Of a stretch of DNA of 64,000 nucleotides, positions 59,683 through 64,000 are shown one piece after another. The DNA is from Geosiphon pyriformis (Eukaryota > Glomeromycota > Glomeromycetes > Archaeosporales > Geosiphonaceae): positions 172,042 to 236,041 of the forward strand of contig JAAOMT010000379.1 in assembly GCA_016748015.1 (NCBI GenBank), in the 5' to 3' direction. Each line of letters opens with the position of its first letter. Positions within the stretch are counted from its first letter, which is position 1. Position numbers and translations under genes: made by a program. Below the pieces are notes generated by a model. It saw only the letters and a list, made by a program, of their open reading frames with translations, ran no database searches and was not told where the DNA came from.

Positions 59683-60506
59683 AAAAATTATCAATATAAA
59701 TTATCCTTAAAAAAATATATATCAATATATTTTTATTAAAAGTAAATATATAAATTCATATTTATTATTCCTCATAACCGTAAAATGTTAAAAACATGTA
59801 TGTTGTTGTTATTTGGGAAGGCTCCGTAAATTTATGAGTTCTGGAAAATTCAAAGAGCTTAATTCGGATGATATAGATACATGTATATTGATAACGTAAC
59901 TGGCTGTACAAAATTATTCCTACCGCAACTAAGAAAATAGTGTGACAATATTTTGAACTCAACTCATAAATTGGCAATTGGAAGAATTCATAAAAATTCT
60001 TTAATTTAATTTCCTTTGTTAAAATTCCCTACTAGGAAAGAATGGAAAAAGATTTTTTGGAAAATAAAATCATCCATTTCTATATCCAATTATTACCTAA
60101 TGATTTCACATTCAGAAAAATTATCTAGCTCTCATACATTAAAGCCAAAAAGGGAAAATTCCAAAAAGTTAACCTTATCCCAAAGAAACAAACCAGATGT
60201 TTCCGAATGGAAAGTCATGATGCCAACCAAAAATTAGGCGTGACTTTCGGCTTTGCTCAACTTTTTGATACCCTGCTCTCATAATAATTCAGAGTTTATA
60301 GAGAAACTAGATTTTTTTAATCATGCACATCCTCTTTTATTCCAAAAGATATCGAACACATTAAACATAATTCAAGATTCAAAATATTCTTATTCAAGAG
60401 TCGTATACCCCAACGATTATTAAAAAAAGGTCTAAGAAAGCTTTTATCTACATACGTATGCGAGTAAGAAACCACTTGGTTAATGGGTGGTTATTTTTTT
60501 GTTGAC

Positions 60507-60509
<3 letters not shown>

Positions 60510-60540
<31 letters not shown>
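60510..60540. repeat. TG dinucleotide microsatellite
   Basis: About 15 TG units, which are able to form Z-DNA. Confidence 0.9.
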
Positions 60541-60542
<2 letters not shown>

Positions 60543-61738
60543 AACGATATTTTGAAATTCATAAATTTTATATCTTTTTGCTTTCAAAATAAATTTCCCT
60601 AATTTTTTATCAGAGATTCTTGGGCATCATCACGGGGGTCTTGGTTTTTTTTGATGCAAAAACCTCTGAAAAAATGTAGCAAAAAAACTCTTTCAAAATT
60701 ACTTTCTCCTATAAAACGCCTGCAAAAAGGGATAAGAGAAGAGTAATGGAAAAATCTAATGCTAAGAGAAAATTTTTTCAAAAGCTCCCATTTGAAATTG
60801 AACGCCTGAAAAATTGCGAACGGCTCTTGTTGTATTGATCGCATTAAATTAGCGATTCATTCGTTAGGAACATTATTATATTATTGGGAAAATACCTCTT
60901 TCAAAAGTTACATAGTTAAAAAATATTTTTCTTGATGAAATTTGAAATTTTCAACAAATTTTGGTTTTCAACGTTATTAGATACCTTCAAGACGAATAAC
61001 GAAACATCATAAAGAAAACCGAGTTATTGGTTACCTTTCTTGTTGGTGTTTGGTGGGTGGTAGGAGGTTAACTCTCTCAATAGACCCTTAAGGTTTTAAT
61101 ATCGTTGGCCCACGAGAAAAAAAAAGTTTAGGCTTCCTTCTAAGTGTTAACTTGACATGGAGTTAAAGGGGAAAGGGAAGGGGATGGTTAATGAATTTTA
61201 TTTTGATAATATTAAAAAATCATAGGCTTCTTTTACCATTATGCTTACCCAATATTGATCCATTCTCTTTAGAGTGATAGGAAGATGGTCGTATAAATTC
61301 CAAAATTTTAATTTTTTTTTGTTAACTTTAGAGTTTACTCTAAGGTCAAATTTTTATCCAACTTTTTAAACCTAATATATATTGTATATATATACTAAAA
61401 CGTTTCTTAATTATAAACAAAAAATCGTAACTAAGGGAAACTTTGAAAGAAAGAGTATTTCCAAAAATTAGAGTCACGTTATCCTTTTAAGTTCAAAGTC
61501 AACTTTGGAAAGATCCTTCTTTTGGACAATATAACAGGACATTATTCAGCATTTTCAATCTCAGATCTTAAACGTATATGAACATTATTCAGCGTTTTTA
61601 ATATCATTTTGAAAATCAGATCTTCTCATTTTGAACGATTTAAAAGGACATTATTTATCGCAATTTGAAAATCAGATCTTTTCATTTTGATCTTCGAAAG
61701 TCAAACCCATCAAATGTGGAAAGTATATTTATCCATTT

Positions 61739-61796
61739 CGGGGGGTGGGGTGGGGTGGGGTGGGGTGGGGTGGGGTGGGGTGGGGTGGGGGGGGGG
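61739..61796 (+). repeat. GGGGT pentanucleotide repeat
   Basis: Eight or so tandem GGGGT units ending in a pure G run. The pattern of G4 runs with single-base loops is a strong G-quadruplex candidate on the plus strand. Confidence 0.95.
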
Positions 61797-62941
61797 AGAG
61801 GGAGTTCCAAATGTAGTAAAAATCTATTTATATCAAATATCTATGAAAATAAGAACATTCCAAGAATTATCTCTTTTACACTCGATTTTAGCAAATAAAA
61901 ATTGTCCTATATAGAATTAAGGTTAAGTTAATTTGGTTAGGAATCTCAATAATAAGATGTATATTTTACAAGAAATTTTTTTTACAAACGAATAGAATTG
62001 ATTAAATTTCAGCCTTTTACACGTTATAGTTTCAAAAATATTTGTTTATTTTCCTTTTTAATAATTTTGATCCAGCTAAAATTTACCTTTCAAAAGGGCA
62101 TTGTATTTTTAAATTTTCGTCTTAATCGGAATAGCTATAGTGCATTTTTATAAAGAAATAATTAAAATTTGACATTAATTTTATTTCGTACACTTTAGAG
62201 TGCCCTTTTCGTTCATAACAAAACGTTGAGAATTGGATTTGGTCAATTGATCTAAAACGAGATAGATAATCGAAACCATTTTTGGGTGGGTGAATGTTTA
62301 ATGTCCCATTCAAGACAAAACAAAATAGATTTAATTGTTATAATGGTTAAAATGTGAAAAAAGTATTGAATTAAATATCCCAGCTTAGAAAAAGGTTAAA
62401 CTTTTAAAAAGAAACAATTTTATCAATTTTCATCAATTCTAATTTGTTTTTGGGTAAAAAATTTAAGAAAATATTGATTTCAATCATTCCTTTCATTATA
62501 TTCCCTTTGATCAAATGTAAAATATTAAAACTACCGTGAGAAATATTTCAAAAAAATATTTTGTGTTACTAAAAATTAAAAGGGACACTCAAGTTTTTTT
62601 GCTGGTTTATCATATACTTTTTGGTGTTGATTTTTCTCGTTAAAAGGCTGGAGGAAATAAAGAAAAGGAAATTATTCAATAAAATCTTTAAATCAAATTT
62701 TTTTGTTTATCATACATTTGGGTAATAGAAAGAATTCCAAAAGAGCAAAAAAAAACTAATTCTGAATTGTTTATATTTTTTTCAATGGTTGTTTCATTTT
62801 CAAATTTAAACTTAGACATTTTAAGATTTTCTATGAAGAGAAAACCCGTTGATGTCCTCAGTTCATTTCCCAACTAATAATATTGATCTATCATCAAAAA
62901 CATACAGAGACTATCTCAAAGATCCATTAAACATTCTTTGG

Positions 62942-62983
62942 AATTTCTTTGTAATGAGACTAATTTCTTTGTAATGAGACTAA
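62942..62983. repeat. 20-bp tandem duplication
   Basis: The segment aatttctttgtaatgagact is present twice in tandem, a small recent slippage product in non-coding DNA. Confidence 0.9.
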
Positions 62984-63239
62984 TATCTCATTCACATTAA
63001 AAAAAAATTCTTTGAAAAAACTATTATTTATAATTAATCAGAAGAACGGTGAAATGTTAGATCTAATATCTTCTGGGCTAGAATTGAATCAGTAAAATTT
63101 TTTATAAAAACTAAAGCTTGAAACTTCAAAGAACAATACCCTTCTGAAGTTTATTCAACGAATAATAAATTCTTTGAAAACAAAAGATTGCAATTAAAAT
63201 AACGTTTAACGTCTCTCAAAAAGCTTTACTTTATATAAA

Positions 63240-64000
63240 ATGTCTCACCAATCTTTTGCTCCCTTGCCCACAATCTTTTTGATAACTCTTCTTCTCACCT
63301 ACCTCTTCGTCTCGGCTATTCCAAATGGATATGGTAGTGACGGAAATGGAAACGGAAACGGCAATGGAAATGTTGGAAACAACAACGGAAACAACAACGG
63401 TAACAACAACAGTGGTAGTGGGAACGGAAACAACAACGGTAACAACAACGTTGGAAGCAACAACGGAAACTTGAACGGTAACAACAACAGTGGTAGTTAT
63501 AACGGAAACTTGAACGGTAACAACAACACTGGTAGTTATAACGGAAACTTGAACGGTAACAACAACACTGGTAGTTATAACGGAAACTTGAACGGTAACA
63601 ACAACACTGGTAGTTATAACGGAAACTTGAACGGTAACAACAACACTGGTAGTTATAACGGAAACTTGAACGGTAACAACAACACTGGTAGTTATAACGG
63701 AAACTTGAACGGTAACAACAACACTGGTAGTTATAACGGAAACTTGAACGGTAACAACAACACTGGTAGTTATAACGGAAACTTGAACGGTAACAAAAAT
63801 AATGGTTCCTACAATGGAAACTTGAACGGTAACAAAAATAATGGTTCCTACAATGGAAATTTGAACGGTAACAAAAACCATGGTTCCTACAATGGAAACT
63901 TGAACGGTAACAAAAACCATGGTTCCTACAATGGAAACTTGAACGGTAACAAAAACTATGGTTCCTACAATGGAAACTTGAACGGTAACAAAAACTATGG
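63240..64000 (+). CDS. Secreted Asn/Gly-rich tandem-repeat protein (5' part)
   Basis: The ATG at 63240 opens a frame that runs to the window end. A signal peptide (PTIFLITLLLTYLFVSA, preceded by MSHQSFAPL) is followed by IPNGYGSDGNGN. Then come irregular GN and NNN stretches and, from about 63.46 kb, a 39-bp (13-residue) tandem repeat GSYNGNLNGNNNT in near-identical copies. Later copies change to NKNNG, NKNHG and NKNYG. The product should be an extracellular or wall-associated low-complexity protein. No dibasic Kex2 site recurs in these units, unlike the left-edge protein. The repeat makes the minus strand open as well (Val/Thr-rich), but that frame lacks a signal and is a shadow. The full length is not visible. 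Confidence 0.85.
   Translation, partial: MSHQSFAPLPTIFLITLLLTYLFVSAIPNGYGSDGNGNGNGNGNVGNNNGNNNGNNNSGSGNGNNNGNNNVGSNNGNLNGNNNSGSYNGNLNGNNNTGSYNGNLNGNNNTGSYNGNLNGNNNTGSYNGNLNGNNNTGSYNGNLNGNNNTGSYNGNLNGNNNTGSYNGNLNGNNNTGSYNGNLNGNKNNGSYNGNLNGNKNNGSYNGNLNGNKNHGSYNGNLNGNKNHGSYNGNLNGNKNYGSYNGNLNGNKNY

Larger units (their letters stand above)
59041..63239. other. Intergenic, microsatellite-rich
   Basis: About 4.2 kb without a recognised gene. It contains the TTA, TG and GGGGT tracts listed separately. Open frames near 59.8, 60.1, 60.7, 62.2 and 62.8 kb have no motifs. The part just before 63240 should be the promoter of the secreted repeat protein; a TATATAA lies only a few bases from its ATG. Confidence 0.5.

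Noticed and set aside
59765-60844. Three frames of 70-81 codons
   Set aside because: No recognisable domain or signal peptide, and AT-driven amino-acid composition.
61665-61914. Two overlapping frames with Gly-Val-Gly-Trp repeats
   Set aside because: They are translations of the GGGGT microsatellite with no flanking coding signal.
63231-63920. Minus-strand Val/Thr-rich frame of 229 codons (VTVQVSVITTSVV)
   Set aside because: Antisense shadow of the 39-bp repeat. The plus strand has the ATG, the signal peptide and sensible composition.
1-64000. CRISPR array, bacterial operons, integrons or prophage
   Set aside because: Spliceosomal introns, a eukaryotic initiator tRNA and fungal gene families show a eukaryotic nuclear region. 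No spacer-repeat pattern was seen.

Overview
The window looks like nuclear DNA of an arbuscular mycorrhizal fungus (Glomeromycotina). This is an inference from gene content, not a database match. It is very AT-rich, its genes carry many introns of about 50-110 bp (GT-AG, with one or two GC-AG), and its families are ones known to be expanded in that group: Sel1-repeat tyrosine-kinase-like kinases with a zinc ribbon and an HGDLHPGN catalytic loop, BTB-BACK-TLDc proteins, class-3 lipase-like proteins, cytochrome P450s, and Asn/Gly-rich secreted repeat proteins. Tc1/mariner and pogo/Tigger relics are scattered through it.

Layout. 0-14 kb: the 3' end of a Kex2-type repeat secreted protein gene; a broken BTB-BACK-TLDc gene; an apparently intact 8-exon P450 (-); an inverted partial copy of the BACK region; and a 1,634-residue Sel1-repeat/kinase gene (-) with about 30 Sel1 units. 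14-22 kb: mostly non-coding, with small unrecognised reading frames and a Sel1 relic. 22-38 kb: a hydrolase-rich stretch holding lipase-like gene A, a 56-residue secreted peptide gene with a Kex2-like site, a decayed lipase-like locus, a Tigger element containing a 20-N gap, lipase-like gene B, a Tc1 fragment, and a 17-exon secreted alpha/beta-hydrolase. 38-41 kb: an LRR-like relic, an unrecognised multi-exon gene on the minus strand, and two sets of inverted repeats. 41-50 kb: an AT-rich desert with a Tc1 relic. 50-57 kb: a secreted-protein reading frame broken by one stop, a dual-specificity phosphatase, and lipase-like gene D. 57-64 kb: an initiator tRNA-Met, a Tc1 relic, G-rich and microsatellite tracts, and the 5' end of a secreted Asn/Gly repeat protein that runs off the window.

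The most interesting signal is a set of three intact, intron-matched class-3 lipase-like genes (A, B, D). In each, the nucleophilic serine of the GxSxG elbow is replaced (Gly, Ala, Gly), while the downstream Asp and His of the triad and a distinctive C-terminal ECN...GPYFG...C segment are kept. They read as a family of secreted or membrane-anchored pseudo-lipases. The nearby large alpha/beta-hydrolase keeps its GHSNGG serine, so loss of serine is specific to the lipase-like family. Secreted peptides with Kex2-type sites (left edge and 26.4 kb) are candidate signalling or effector molecules.

All intron-exon models were built by eye from reading-frame continuity, splice dinucleotides and family motifs. 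No transcript evidence or database search was available.
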